DNA of 64,000 bases, taken from the NCBI GenBank assembly GCA_035771175.1, contig JAYMFD010001095.1, positions 333,001-397,000 on the forward strand. Direction: 5' to 3'. Position numbers and translations under genes: made by a program. Shown here one piece after another: positions 23,186 through 36,530 of the stretch (its first letter is position 1; each line of letters starts with the position of its first letter). The notes beneath the pieces are model-generated. The model did not search any database. It was not told the DNA's origin and saw only the letters and a list, made by a program, of their open reading frames with translations. This stretch comes from Paratinospora sagittata (Eukaryota > Streptophyta > Magnoliopsida > Ranunculales > Menispermaceae).

Positions 23186-23385
23186 TTTTATCAACAAGAG
23201 GTTGGTTTACTAGTTCAGGGAGCGAATTACGAGGTGGGTTAAGAAATTTATTACGAGTTCAAGCTCGTCCTCGTCCATTCACGTTGGGAGAGGCGCACTT
23301 GTTCTTGTAAATCCTTAAATCAGGAATGATTAGTCTTGTCCTAAAGGAAAGGAGGACACCTGCCTATTATTTTTTAAATAAAATC
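23186..23385 (+). mobile_element. tRNA-derived SINE
   Basis: A tRNA-like head with a Pol III B-box-like CGAGTTCAAGCTCG at about 23254-23267 is followed by GTTGGGAGAGGCGC, then ATGATTAGTC, and GGAGGACACC near the end. The GGGAGAGG and GGACACC blocks recur in the SINE at 13226-15663. Flanks resemble each other imperfectly (tttaaaagtagatta at 23171 and tttaaaaaagtgtatta near 23387), consistent with an aged TSD. Confidence 0.5.
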
Positions 23386-23996
23386 TTTAAAAAAGTGTAT
23401 TAATTGGGATTTAACATACCAATGACATTTTTCATATTTTCTAAATTTTTGAATGAAGAAAATTGAGTTTACATCAATATTAATGTAGAATATTAATTAT
23501 CAAGATTAGTACCAAGTAATGAATGAATGATGGGAAAAGAGGTAACAATTGTCTTTGATTAAATCTAATTCGGATAAAGAACCAATTGGGTAGAAAGCAA
23601 AAAGAAAGGAAAAGAAAAATATTTGATTGGGAAGGAGATATATATATATATATGCACATGTTTGTGTTAACTTATTAAACAAATCGCATTAAATGTGAAA
23701 AGAAAAAACAAATCATAACAAGACAAAGATTATGATCATATATATTGGCTGTATCTTTTTGAATTGCAAAAAGAAGTTTTAATGATGATATATATATATA
23801 TTCTTCTAATACTAAAATTTCTGTAGCACTTTCTAATACAAATAATTAGTAGTACTCGTTAATAATTGAATGGCAAGCCCGAATATATGAACATGCCATT
23901 TCCTTATTCTTTTTATCATATGGAAATCAGACTTTTAGATGAGCCATTATAAGAATAATAGAACTTACCAACAAATTATCTTACTACTTGCAGCCT

Positions 23997-23997
<1 letters not shown>

Positions 23998-24032
<35 letters not shown>
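23998..24032 (+). repeat. Poly-A tract (35 A)
   Basis: An uninterrupted A run. It could be the tail of a retroposed element whose body (about 23880-23997) I cannot identify, or a plain mononucleotide repeat. Confidence 0.85.
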
Positions 24033-24035
<3 letters not shown>

Positions 24036-25220
24036 TAAATTTTTTATTTATTTTTATTTTTTACATCTAATTGAAGTAGAGATATAACCTCCACAAGAAT
24101 AAGTAAAAGATTTTGACTTATTATATTAGAACATAAACCTGTACTATAAATATAAATTTGTTTTAAAATAGAAGTAAAAACTAAGTAGAGTTACCAAACA
24201 CTAATGTCAATCCAGCCTAAAAAATGAATACGAAGTTTATATTTTCTACTTAGGTGGCGTTTGGTAACTCTAATTTTAACCTATGTTAATTTTTTTTTAG
24301 CAACCTCTAAAAATATTAGATGTTGATAAGAAATAGAGGTTAATCCTCTTAAAAAAAAAATTTATCCCAAAACGCCAAACTACCCTTCTTAAAACTTAAC
24401 AAAATTTCTCTACAACTTTATAAACTTTGTCACATTTGTTTTTTTGAGTAGCATCAGGGAATAAGAGCTTAAGCATGATGGTTCATATTCAAGAAAATAT
24501 TTGTCTGATTATGAGCTAACAAGAACTAGGCAACTAATTATAGTATAGTGAAACTCTCTTCACACATTCCCCTACTATCTCACTTAAGTAAAAGAAAATA
24601 AAGATAAAATAATTATAAAATATTAATTGGTCTATATTTCTATGCATCGTTGTCTAGAATTAACTTTTTTTAATAATACTTTGGTGTTTGAATGCCAGAC
24701 GAGCCAAAATCTTATCAAATGGATCTCTTAAGGTCATCTGACATCCTCATTTATCAACATAATATGATGTTTACTCTCATTAAATTATCCACCTAATGGC
24801 ATGACCAAGATTAGTACGTCTATTAATATAGGAAATAAAGATGATTTTCTTTGGAAATCCAATTAAATTTTTATGTTATTTTACAATTTACTACTAATGT
24901 TTTGCATCATTTATGCCATCTTCCCTTATGGAGTGTCTCTCACCTTCACAATTCCCAAATCTGTCAAAACGGCTACTAGATATTGGTAATGTATATAGCA
25001 TCTTTTGCTACATTATGGAGTATTTAAATGGAAAAAAGAGGAATTTTCAAAATATGGTAAAAAATGTTCCATTACTTTGGGAGGAGATCTTGTTGCTCTT
25101 GGCCTCTCCGAGGCTTCCGGGTTTTGACTTTTCGGTTTCCCACTTGTTTGTAACTATTGGAGGTCTTACTATTCAACTCAACTCAATTAAACTTTTTTTT
25201 AATTAAATAAGATCAGCTGC
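24033..25220. other. Intergenic region
   Basis: No gene is supported. A weak inverted pair (AGAGTTACCAAACAC near 24190 and GCGTTTGGTAACTCT near 24257) suggests a short MITE relic. The 97-residue frame at 24913-25206 resembles nothing known. Confidence 0.35.
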
Positions 25221-25221
25221 A

Positions 25222-25520
25222 TTTTTTTTCTTTTTTTTTGAAAAGAGACAAAATAATAATATATTAATAAGAGGTACAGATATTGTGAGCATAAGACTGC
25301 TCACCGGCAAATACCAGCTGCAAAAAGCATCCCAACAACACGTAAACACACCATTACAACCAACCAAAACAGAATTACACTAAGGCCTTCCAACTCCTAA
25401 ACCACTCCGCCAAGGAGGAACTTGCTCCTAACTTTGAAGAAGAACTAATCCAAGAAGCAGCTGCAATTTTAGATGATTCCCCAACATGAGGTCGACTGCA
25501 TAAATCTCCTTCCTCCACTC
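25222..25520 (-). mobile_element. LINE 3'-end fragment
   Basis: The poly-T/T-rich run at 25223-25239 is the tail. On the minus strand, about 25390-25470 encodes AAASWISSSSKLGASSSLAEW followed by FRSWK. This is the same C-terminal block (W-I/V-x-SSSK...W-x-x-W) as in the other LINE copies. The preceding 3' UTR contains TTTTGTCTCTTTTCAAAA, close to the end of the 31.5-35.3 kb copy. Only the last 300 bp survive. Confidence 0.7.
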
Positions 25521-25559
25521 TTCTCTATCAAAGGCTAAGTTAACATTCCAATTACAAAA

Positions 25560-25718
25560 GTTAGATATTTCTTAATTATCTAATTGGAGGTCTTGTATGT
25601 TGTAATTAGGTGTAGTAGGTTAGTAAGCTCAAGTACCTCAGGTACTCTCAATTAGGATGTAACTGCTTTTCATTTAATGTAATTGTATCTTGTTTCTGCT
25701 ATAAAAAAAAAAAAAAAA
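25560..25718 (+). mobile_element. Possible LINE 3' UTR fragment with poly-A tail
   Basis: A 16-A tail at 25703-25718 is preceded by TTGTATCTTGTTTCTGCTAT, similar to the TTTGTTTCTGCTC that precedes the tail of the LINE at 28733. No coding remnant is recognisable. Confidence 0.35.
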
Positions 25719-27625
25719 GTTTCGCATCGATTACGTAAAAACAATGAATAACATAAGTCCAATAGTACAAGCTATGCATAATGCATGAATTAGACATAAA
25801 TTCCGTTCATATTAAACAATATATACATGAGTCATGATCCCTAGATTCAGAGAATTTGATTCCTTCCTTCTGGTCTTAAGAGCATCAATGTCTTGTAGTA
25901 ATAATCATATAAATGAAGTGCTTATCTCTATACAACAGGGGAGGGATTACAGCTCTTCATATAGCTTGGTCTTCGGCCTTTAAGGCATAGGACCTACTTG
26001 TATAGTTTTTGTTTGGTTGATGTTTGAAAATAGATTTGGGGACCATGTTACCCTCAATGGGAAACATCATTAACATGACATCTAAATCTGAATGTAGGTA
26101 AAAAGACATCTAGAATTTTTCCTGTAATATTCTCCTTTTGATCCTTGTAATTATAAATGTGCACTGCATGCATAAATCCCCATGTTTCTATGTATCTGTC
26201 AAATGATATTGGCTTAACTTATGTTCTACAGTTTTGCTGAAACTTACCATCTATAACCCTGAACAAAGTACTAACTCCACTTAAACATAAACTTGATTCA
26301 ACCAAGGATACAAGTGCCTAATTTATGGAAGATGGATTCACTAACTTATGACGGAAATTCAGATAGAAATACAAAATTAATGGTCAGATAACATTCTAAG
26401 CAACTAAATCATAGAACAAGGACAGAAAAGGCAACTGCTCATGATAGAAGGAAAAAAGCCGAAACAATGTAATCTGATTCAACAATAAAGGCTTTATGTG
26501 CTGAGTATGATAATCATATGGATGAAAGAAAGAGGGGGAAAGAAAAAAAAACTAACTAAACAGTTGCTGCTACTATACAGTGATAGGGGGCTCTATATCC
26601 GAAGATTCTCCTGCCAAGATTCTCCTGCTCGAAGCCTGGTGTATACTGTGCATAGACAAATTAGAAATCAAGATGCTGCGAACTTATCTCCCAAGTGGGC
26701 AAATACCACAATGCTTTTCTCCAGTAACTAACTATAAGCATCTGCAATAGCAAACAAAATGTCCACAGGTCAGATAGTAAGTTCGACTATAAAGAGGTCA
26801 ACAAAGCACCAACAAGAAGAAAAGATTGCTAATAACTTTATAGTCCATATCAATGAGGTCACTGTTGTATAGGATAATTTTGTTATAACACATGTTGCCC
26901 ACATGAAACCAACATAGAACCTTCATTGTGTCAAAAAAGGGAAAGAAAAAACATGAAAACCTTCTGATTCAGTCAATGTGAGAGCATGCATCCAACAAAG
27001 TTCTAATTTACATGTATCATATCAAAGAATCATGAGCACATGGTAATCATAAAGTTCTAATTCATGAAGCCATTCCATAAAGCCAAACAGTACAAATTTT
27101 GAACTTGGCTTACTTTCAACATAACTCAACTAAGCCTTTTCCCAACTACATTGAGTTGGCTTTTGAACTTGGCTTACCATATATAAAAAATGCCGAATGG
27201 GTCCTCAGAGTTTGGGCCAGCTAAAAGAGCCTTGGGCAACAGGCTCAAGCACCCATTTGCCATGTATTTTGTCTTGCAGAGTATCTCTCTTACAGAAAGG
27301 TGGAGGCTAGCACAAAAATTAGGCCACATATAGATCAAAGCTGAAAAGCCAGTAAGGACAAGTTTGACTGGGGTCACAAGAATTTATCTGCAATGCACTC
27401 ATCAATGCAACCTACAACGCTTCCATGCAAGCTAGACATGAAGACTCCTCAGGCACCTACGGATACACTGGAGGCCACCAAGCAAAAGCTGTGGTCACTA
27501 ACATCAAAACCTGACTTACTGATACAACAAATGTATGGAACAAATGAAGAATATTACAAAATATTCATAAACCAAAAACACTGAAAAAAAAATCTTTGCT
27601 TTTTAGTTTCATCAAACTTTTGTTA
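25719..27625. other. Intergenic region
   Basis: No gene is supported. Short frames at 26498-26731, 27174-27377 and 27393-27584 lack family similarity. The composition is less AT-extreme than the flanks, so UTR or intron of an unseen transcript is possible. Confidence 0.35.
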
Positions 27626-28752
27626 AGAAGTGAAAAAAGTAACATCGGGTCATTGGCAGCGGTGGTTGCCGAGCATGTTCGCCCCTTGGTTGAAGATGGG
27701 TAAACCTTTCGCTTATGGGAGGACAAATGGGTTGGCAGCTGCTCCTTGGCATCATCTTTTCTGAGTTTGTATAGATTATCATCACTTCACAACCAGCCGG
27801 TCTCAAAATTTCTCAACTCTAATCACACATTTCCACACAATCCTATTTCATGGAACTTCCATTTCTCTAGAGCCTTAACATCTAGGGAACAAGGGGAAAT
27901 TGTCAATCTTCTAGCTATCCTACAACCTATTCAATTATCAAATAACCCAGACAAATTCAAATGGATCCTAGAACCTAACGGGGATTACTCATGTAAATCA
28001 TTAGTTGTAGCCTTACAAACTGTAGCCAATCAATCCATACCACCCTTTAGATTAGCGGCAAACATTTGGAAAACACATATTCCATCTAAGGTTAAAGTGT
28101 TTGGTTGGCTATTGGCCTATGGGAAAATTAACACCATGGATCTACTTCAAAGGCATCTTCCTAATACATATTTGTCTCCACAATGCTGTGTTTTATGCTT
28201 TCAGGCGGAGGAGAACCCAGATCATCTTTTCTTGTAGTGCCCGATGGCGAGTGACTTGTGGGGGAAATGGCTTTGTTTCTCGGGGGGAAGGTTCTCCATT
28301 CCATGTAGTCTCATGGAGTGCATGACAATGTCCCATACTCCCATTACTTCTAGTGTGGCAAAAGAGGTGGCTTTAGTAGCTTCTTTTTCAACACTATGGC
28401 ATATTTGGATTGAAAGAACAGTAACTTTTCAATGAGAGACGTAAGGAGTCAAACAAGTTATGGGAGGACATTAGGTTCGTGGCTAGTTCTTGGGTGCATG
28501 CGTCTGCCCTTGTTCAAGGTCCTTCTCTATCGAACTGGGTTTTGGATTGGGAAGTTGCTTGGTTCAATTATAACTTTCAACATCTCTGCTGGAATTGGGT
28601 ATCTTGTTGTTGGGTCTATCTTAAGTTTGGATGCACTTCTGGTGCTTCCTTGGATGTACTTTCAATTTACATTTATTTATACTAATGCTCTATTTGTTTC
28701 TGCTCAAAAAAAAAAAAAAAAAAAAAAAAGGAGAGAAGTGAAAAAAGTTACA
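27626..28752 (+). mobile_element. 5'-truncated LINE with 19-bp TSD
   Basis: The target-site duplication reads AGAAGTGAAAAAAGTAACA (27626-27644) and the same with one mismatch at 28734-28752. The insert starts inside ORF2 (VRPLVEDG-stop, then FRLWEDKW at about 27680). It continues with the zf-RVT zinc-binding region, IWKTHIPSKVKVFGWLLAYG, then SPQCCVLCFQAEENPDHLF (to 28237), and after a TAG and frame changes the C-terminal block near 28480-28600. It ends in about 24 A (28706-28729). Truncation, tail and TSD are the hallmarks of target-primed reverse transcription. Confidence 0.88.
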
Positions 28753-31488
28753 AAAGGTAGCAGACACAAGGTGAAAGATGCACACAAAGGCCAAAGAGGA
28801 TACAAAAGCTACACCTTATAAGAACAACTGGGACAAAAAAAAAGGCAATGGAAGATCAAATCTTAGAGTAAAAAGTAAATAAACTAATATTTTGTAGGAT
28901 TTTCTTCTTCTTCCCTTTTCTTTGTCCTACATCAATTGATATCAAAACTTGCTCTCACTCTTTGCTTTTCTTTCAGTCTTTTTCCTCAGACGCTCTCTAT
29001 ATGTTGCTCTTGCTCTATGTCTCTCTCATCCCGGTGTTTCCTCTCACACCCTACCTCTCCTCTTTTAAACATCACTTCCCTTTTCTCTCCTCTCAAAATC
29101 TCATTTGTTCTCTCTCTGCTTATCCTTTCCTCCCCATGGAACACAATGGCCAACTCCCATGTGGCAGTGCTGACATTTAAGCTCTATAATCCGAAGCCAT
29201 CAGATGAGGACATTTGTGAGACTTGCAACACCCATTGTCGCGTGGCTTGTTTGCCAACTCCATTGGACAACCTAGCCTCTAGAATGCAATGGGAGTGTCC
29301 AGAATGCTCTCTGGATCACCACTAAGCCACAAATGACAATCATTGGAGACCATTGAATGTCTCCTCCAATAATATTTGGTTGAGATGAAAAGTCCATTTG
29401 CATGTTTTTTGTGCACTTTAACTTACTCGAATTGAGTTCTTCAAGAGAAAGAGAATATGCGGCAAGAGAATAACACATAAATAAAATAATATTTTTAGAT
29501 ATTTCATTTTACAATTTTAATCATTGTGATTTATTTATTTCTATTTCTATTTGAAGTCTAGTAGCTTTATTTTATTAGGATTTTAATTTTACTTTTTAGC
29601 AGGATTTTAGTTTCCAAATTGTAGAAGGAATCAAGTTTTACCTAAGTAGGATTTTTAGTTTACAAATTTTAATAGGAATCAAATTAAGTAATATGGATCT
29701 TTATAAATAAGAGTTGTAAATTGTAATAGAGGTAAGAGGATGATTGGTTGAATGGAAAAATATTGATTATTACTTCAACTTCTACTTCTTCTTTATCCTA
29801 CATCAAAGAGCCTTACAATGTAAGCTAATACCAACTAACTCATGACCTTAACTTGTCAAAGATCCTCCAATTTCTTTCTTCCCACAAGCCGTACCTTAAA
29901 GCATGAGGAAGCAAAGTCCAAGAACACAGCCATGAAGAGGAAGAATGAAAGACATCCAAGGGAAAAAAATATTAGAGGCAGCGAAAGCTGTTATACATGG
30001 GAAAAGACTAAGGTGGTGCTCCATTAATTTATCAATCAGGTGGCAGCATCTACTTAGGTATTTATATGCCTCAACTTCAACAACCACCAAATGTGAATCA
30101 GAGGTCATGAATTCAAATCCTGAAACAAGCCCCCAATAAATCAAGGTTAAAATTACATACATCAATCCTTCCCTGGAACCTGCAGTTGCCACTCTCTTGC
30201 GCTAGATATACCTTTTTTCCCTTTCTACGGTGGTCTAGAAATTAACAAACATTCTAATCAAGAAACAATTTACAACATAAAAGGAAAGGTAGTAGAGAAA
30301 AGGAATGGATGGATGGAATAACTTGGAAAGAAGTGTGTATAAATGTTGGACCCAACACCACTGTCCAACCCATACTAACCAAGTTCCAAGGCCCTATAAG
30401 AAAATTAATTATGCATTGGAAGGAACCCACATATTTCATGCCACACAAGTATCCTAAATCCTCATTGGAATGGATCAAACAGAGAGGCCAGAAAACAGAT
30501 GCATGATTTGGATGCTAGCTCTAAACTTCGTTGTCCACATGGACAATCCATTCTCATAAGGAAGATTACACTCCTCAATCTACTAACATCTTAAGTTTCA
30601 ACAAGGATAAAAATGTTGGCGTTTCAGTTCCTTTGTATACCGATGACATTGACTGTATTCCCTAATGCCCAAAGCCCTTGATATTCCAGAAGACTTAAAA
30701 CATATAAAAAGAAAGTCATGTTTGTCGCTTGTTGTTTTTAGTCTTTGACCCATCTCGCACGCCACTTAATTATGCTTTATCCACATGACAATTTGCTTCA
30801 TAGGCTTTGATCACCAGTTGAAGTGCTGACTACAACCAAACCTTGCGACTCAGGCATCCACAATCTCCTCACTACTGAACAACAACTCAAACTTTAAGAA
30901 ATTACTCCACCAGGAAAACAGTCAGGTATACATAGATGAGTAGAATACATTTTGGGCAAAGGGAATTATGACAATTCTCCATTCTTGTGTTCACACGTGA
31001 CAAGTTGGCCACTCAGCCTATCTTTAGTGATAAAATATTTTCTGTTTCCCGTAAAAAAAATTAAAAAAAAAAAAAGGTTGGCAAGTTGGTCACCCCGATC
31101 TGCAAAGTATTCAAGCTGACACCAGTGACTACAAACCAGTTCAACCAGCCCTTTCTAGTTGAATTCCTTCATCTGAGTCAACAAGGCCAAATAAATATGT
31201 TACCTAAAGGTTCAAAACAACAAATAAATTATATTATGATGTTATAGTGTAGTCATCATAATCAAGTATTGATATCGACAAATAAATTATATGTTATCTA
31301 TGTTTTACACCTACAAAGGTATCTAGGAATCCTAATGTATATATGCTTAAGCATATACATTAAATTGTGCTATATGGTTATACCGAACACTAGAGATGCC
31401 CAACACAATGTTGACTTGAAATTTAAACTTGATGCTACGGCCTTGTATTCATAATAATCATATACACATGGCTATATAATGTGCATTG
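28753..31488. other. Intergenic region
   Basis: No gene is supported. A CT-rich stretch at 28900-29120 produces a 129-residue frame (28936-29325) with two CxxC pairs but no recognisable family. Frames near 29842-30506 overlap on both strands and look random. A-runs are at 31050-31075. Confidence 0.35.
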
Positions 31489-31501
31489 ATGCAAGTTCAA
31501 A

Positions 31502-34500
31502 AGGGACATGGGACTTGCGCGGGTGCGGGGGTGGTCAGAAGTGTAGAATGATCAAGAAGTCTATTTGCAGGTTGAATCCAGAGATAGTCATGATTCAGGA
31601 AACAAAGAAACATACGGTTGATCTGTCGTTGATGAATAGATTATGGAGTTCCAGATTCAAAGGCTGGGTTTCTCTTCCAGCGTGGGGAACTGCAGGCGGT
31701 ATTTTGATTGCTTGGGATACTCGTTTGGTTCAGGTGGTTAACAGTTGGGCCAGGGGACTTCTCTATCTCCATCCAAATCAGAGATGGTGATGGGAGATCA
31801 TGGTGGCTGTCAGGGGTCTACGGGCCTCCTTGATCATTTTTGGATGGAATTGGGAGCGTTAGCAGTATTTGCGGGCAAAGTTGGCTAGTGGGTGGTGACT
31901 TCAATACAGTGAGAACTTTGGATGAAAAGTTCAATAGTTCTAGACTGACAAGATCGATGCAGGAATTCAATTTCATTATTTCAGATTTGGGTCTTTTTGA
32001 CCCTCCTCTCATTAATGCGAAGTTTACATGGTCTAACATTCGAGACGAGCCTATTTGTTGTAGGCTTGACAGGTTCTTGCTCTCTCAGGGATGGTGTTCT
32101 TTATTCCCATTCTTTAGACAAGAGATTGCGACGAGGCTGACTTCCGATCACTTCCCTATTGTTCTAGACACAAAACCTTCACAATGGGGACCCACACCTT
32201 TCTGTTTCGAAAATTTCAGGGCTGATCACTCAGAGTTTCATAGTAAGGTGGAGACATGGTGGAATTCATCTTCAGCCTATGGGCAAGCCGGACACCAATT
32301 CATGTTGAAATTGGCTGATTTGAAGGCGAATTTCAAGCAGTGGAACAGTTCAGTCTTTGGATCCATCAAGAACCGGAAAAAATGTTTGGAAGACTTGATT
32401 AACAGTCTTGATGAGAAAGAGGGACAGTCGGGCTGGAATCATGACCTTGTCTTGGAAAGGAAGAGGGCCAAAGAAGATTTCGAGGAAGTTACATTGAAGG
32501 AGGATAGGATCTCTTTCGAAAAGGCTAAAATTAAATGGCTCAAGGAAGGAGATGCCAACTCAAAATTTTTTCACTGCATTCTAAGTAGTAGAAGAGCAAA
32601 AAACAGTATTTTCAAGAATGAAAAGAATGATGGTACCATTATTGAGGATGAAGGTAGTGTGGTTGATCTCTTTTTCAAGAACCTCTATGCGGATCAAGGC
32701 AACAACATTTGGGGCTTTGAAGGTATTGAGTGGAGACCTATCTAGGTCGAAGAAAGGGACTCTCTTGAGAGACCATTTGGGGAGGATGAAGTCAAAAGGG
32801 CTGTTTTTAGTTGTGATGGCAATAAGGCACTGGGACCAAATGACTTCACTATGTTGTTTTACCAAAAATCTTGGAACACTCTGAAAGGCGACATTATGAA
32901 GGTTATGGAGGACTTTTATGAGCATGGCATCATCAACAGGAAAACTAATGAAACTTATATTTGCCTCATTCCAAAGAAGATTAATTCTGCCAAGGTTACT
33001 GGTTTACCGGCCGATAAGTTTGGTCACTAGCTTCTACAAAATAATTGCCAAAGTTTTGGCAGATAGACTTCGAGAGGTGCTTCATACCACCATAGGAGTT
33101 TCCCAGTCAGCTTTCATCAAGGACAGACAGATTCTTGATGCAGTTTTAATTGCTAATGAGGCAGTGGAGGAATACCGGAATCTGAAGAAACCAGGTGTGA
33201 TTTTTAAAGCTAATTTTGCTAAGGCTTATGACACGGTGGACTGGGCCTTCTTGGATCATGTCATGCTCAATAAAGGAATGGGGGAAAGATGGAGATTATG
33301 GGTTCATGGTTGCCTTTGTTTGGCCAATTATTCGGTCATCATTAATGGTCGACCAAGGGGTAAGATTAATGCTTGTAGAGGCCTTAGGCAGGGGATCCTC
33401 TTTCCCCCTTCCTCTTTACCTTGGTTGCGATTGTCTTGGGTGCTCTCACCTGTCAGGCTACTCAATGTAACATCGTTCGTGGTTTCTCTATTGGGAAAGA
33501 TAGCGTGGAGGTTTCTCATCATCAATACGCCTGATGATACCCTTTTCCTCATCCATGGGTCCGAACAAAATGTGTTGAATCTAGCGGAGCTTCTTCACTG
33601 CTTCTGCAAAGCCTCGGGGCTGAAGATCAATATGTCTAAGAGTCAAATTGTTGGCATCAACATGGATTCTAATGATGTTGGATGTCTAGCTGGAGCCATC
33701 GGATGCAGAGTGGGTAGTTAGCCTTTTTCGTATCTCGGTCTCCCTTTGGGAGGCAATCCTTTAAAAGAGAATTTTTGGGACCCGGTTGTGTCCAAATGGA
33801 GAAGAGGTTGAGTGGATGGAGGAGAAGTTTTCTATCTAGAAGGGGTAGACTTGTGCTAATCAAGTCGGTTTTTATGGCCTTGCCTAACTATTACATGTCT
33901 CTTTTCAAGATTCCTATGGTGGTTGCCAACATTGAAAAGTTGACAAGGTCTTTCTTTTGGAAAGGGTTGGGAGGGGGAAGAAGCTTCCATATGGTGAGTT
34001 GGAAGAAGGTTCAGCAATTGCAGCATCTAGGTGGTTTGGGTATCGGGAATATCAAACTGAGAAATGGGGTGCTTGGAGCAAGATGGTTGTGGAGGTTTAT
34101 GATGGATAACGAGGCCTTGTGGGTTCAAGTCATCAGAAGCAAATATGGGACTTCTATGTCTGGAAGGGAATCGGGTTCAGCATCTCATGTTACTCATAGA
34201 AACCCGAGGAAGTATATTTCAAGCCTCTATCCCATCTTTGTTCCCCATATTCTTCCCAAAATCGGCAACGAGCAGATTATTCGATTTTGGGAAGATACCT
34301 GGTGTGGTGACATCCCCTTTGCCATTTCCTTCCCCTCTGTTTTTCGGCTATCAAATAACTCTAACACAACAATTAGTCATTTCCTTTCTCACCCCCCATC
34401 TTCCCCTCAAGATAATGCTTCATGGAACTTACACTTCCCTAGGAATCTCACCCCTAGGGAGGAAGATGAAATCTATTCTCTGCTGTTAAGATTAAACAGA

Positions 34501-35291
34501 GTCAGATTGGTCCCATCCTTAACTGACTCCTTTATTTGGTCCCTTAACAATTCAGGTTCTTATTCATGTCAATCATTTTTCTCTTTCCTCACTGATTCCT
34601 CCCCCCCCAAAACTCTCCATTTTGTCAGTACATTTGGAATGCTCCATTTCCAAATAAAATTAGAGTGTTCGGTTGGCTTGTGGCTCTTAAAAGAATTTGT
34701 ACACGGGATCTTTTGCAAAAACGGTTGCCTAACCAGTGTCTTTCCCCACAATGTTGCATGCTATGTTTTCAGGATCATGAGACGATGGATCACTTGTTTT
34801 TTAGATGTCCCTAAGCAATGCAGGTTTGGCACGGTTGGGAATCTTTGCTGCCTGGAAAATTCTCAGCCCCCACTTCAGCTGAAAACTGTTTCTTATTCAA
34901 CCATGGTACCAGCTTTAACAGGAGGTGTAGGACAATTGGAAGCATTGTGGCGTTGGCAGTATTGTGGTCTCTTTGGAGGGAAAGGAATAATAGAATTTTC
35001 AACAACACCTTCAAGGCTTCTGATCAGGTCGGAGATTCATCTAGGGTGGCAGCTGCTGCTTGGGTGAGCTCTTCCAAGCATAGTGCAGGATATTCGTTTG
35101 CAGATTGGTTAAGGAATTGGAATGGGTTGTTGTAGGCGTTTGATTCCTGATTTTCGGTGTTTCTGTCATGTGGCATCCTGATATTTTGTTTTCGTTATGT
35201 TGCTGAGCATTTCTTATGCTCTCATTGATGTACAATCCATATTTTGATCAATACATATAATTTTGTCTCTTCTCAAAAAAAAAAAAAAAAA
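31502..35291 (+). mobile_element. Near-complete LINE ORF2 (EN-RT-zf-RVT), inactive
   Basis: Fragments in three frames follow LINE ORF2 order. Endonuclease: RLNPEIVMIQETKK at about 31570, GGDFNTVR at 31890, RLDRFLLSQGW and SDHFPIVLD near 32060-32165. Reverse transcriptase: YRPISL at about 33010, FIKDRQILDAVLIANEAVEE, a motif A with Asn where the catalytic Asp belongs (ANFAKAYDTVDW), GLRQG, and an active-site box broken at about 33530. Then SFFWKGLGGG..., a degraded zf-RVT region and WVSSSKHSAGYSFADW. Lesions include a stop at 32743 and frameshifts near 31795, 33010, 33400 and 33720. Tail A17 is at 35275-35291. A 13-bp near-repeat (atgcaagttcaaa, 31489-31501; atgcaagatcaaa, 35300-35312) may be the TSD. 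ORF1 is absent. Confidence 0.88.
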
Positions 35292-35312
35292 GTTTGAGAA
35301 TGCAAGATCAAA

Positions 35313-35980
35313 CCCTTTTTTCTCTTCTCAAATGGGTTAGACCGGCTTATACGTATCAGCATGTCAATAGGGATACCACATATGCATAAAACTAAAACAT
35401 GGCACATCCAGGGGGTTGCAACTTGCAACTAAGCATCACTGAACACAAAGAATGACACGGAGTCATAGTACGAAATTAGACAACAAAAACAACAGAAAGC
35501 ACAACAGCAGTTGCTCTTAAGACTAGCATAAGCTGCTAGAATCAACATTCTCTATCTTCACTGAAACCTATATAAGAGATTTTCAGACTTGCAGCTTTAA
35601 TTCAATCCACGATCAGATAATGACTGATGACCAAGTTTGAGGAAGAAAGAAAACATAAAAGAAAATCTCAGAGTCCATTTTATAGACAGAAATGAAGATC
35701 CTCATGGCTCAATGATGAACTATAAAACTTTCCTAACAGCAACTCAACAAATTAAGGGTACTAACTTTAGCATGGCCAGAAAACACTTTGTCAACATCCA
35801 TAAGATCACTGTTTCTTTAAACAATTTTAAACAAGCATGATTATAGGCTTAAAATACATTAACTTATTAAGTATAGTTTAAAATAGAGTATAAATCTCAA
35901 AGTCCTAGTTGGGTGTACAAGAGGCCTCGAGGCCCTTAAATAATAAAAAAAAGTAAAAATGTAAAATTTATGATCTCAAT
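35313..35980. other. Intergenic region
   Basis: No gene or element recognised between the LINE and the SINE. Confidence 0.4.
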
Positions 35981-36187
35981 AGTGCAACACATATTAACCA
36001 ACGTTTGGTTGGATGAGTGGCTTGGGGCGCTCGTCTCAAGAAACAAGATCACGAGTTCAACTCTCCACTAGCGTTGGCCACTGGGGGCGTCTCCCGCTCG
36101 AGCAACCAGGGGCCCAAGGGATTAGTCAGGACCTGATACCCGGATACCCTCGATTGTCAAAAAAAAAAATAAAGTGCAACACTTATT
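35981..36187 (+). mobile_element. tRNA-derived SINE with 15-bp TSD
   Basis: The TSD is agtgcaacacatatt (35981-35995) and agtgcaacacttatt (36173-36187), with one mismatch. The 177-bp body has a tRNA-like head (GGTTGGATGAGTGGCTTGG), then a B box GAGTTCAACTC at about 36053. It continues with GGGATTAGTCAGGACC and GGATACCC, then an A-rich tail at 36159-36172. No real tRNA fold is needed; the Pol III box spacing is SINE-like. Confidence 0.82.
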
Positions 36188-36530
36188 GTGTTAGCAACAT
36201 ACTTTTTATGACTTCTATCACAAACGTAGGTATAGGATTTGTGGTTTTTCTTTGGACATGAAACTAGATATTATATTAATAAAATAAGGTTGTTTACCAC
36301 CATCACAAACACTTAGAGAGGAAAAGATGTCCACCTGAATTAGATTACAAACATTCCAAAATTGCACCCCAACCTTCATCCACTCACCAACCACTAGCTT
36401 TTAAACACACTAATCCACAGTGAGGCCATGAAGAAAGACCTTTCACAAATCCCTAGGGATTTGTGGGTTGGTTAATTACACAAATTTATAATGTTCCTTT
36501 TAAATCAGCGTTACAAATTTAAAATCTTAT
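36188..36530. other. Intergenic region
   Basis: No gene or element recognised. Confidence 0.4.

Noticed and set aside
27393..27584. 63-residue ORF (possible exon)
   Set aside because: No recognisable motif, no consensus splice pattern that I could extend, and no neighbouring coding blocks.
28936..29325. 129-residue Cys-containing ORF
   Set aside because: The N-terminal half is a CT-rich low-complexity translation. The CxxC pairs at the end do not fit a zinc-finger spacing I recognise, and there is no supporting promoter or homology.
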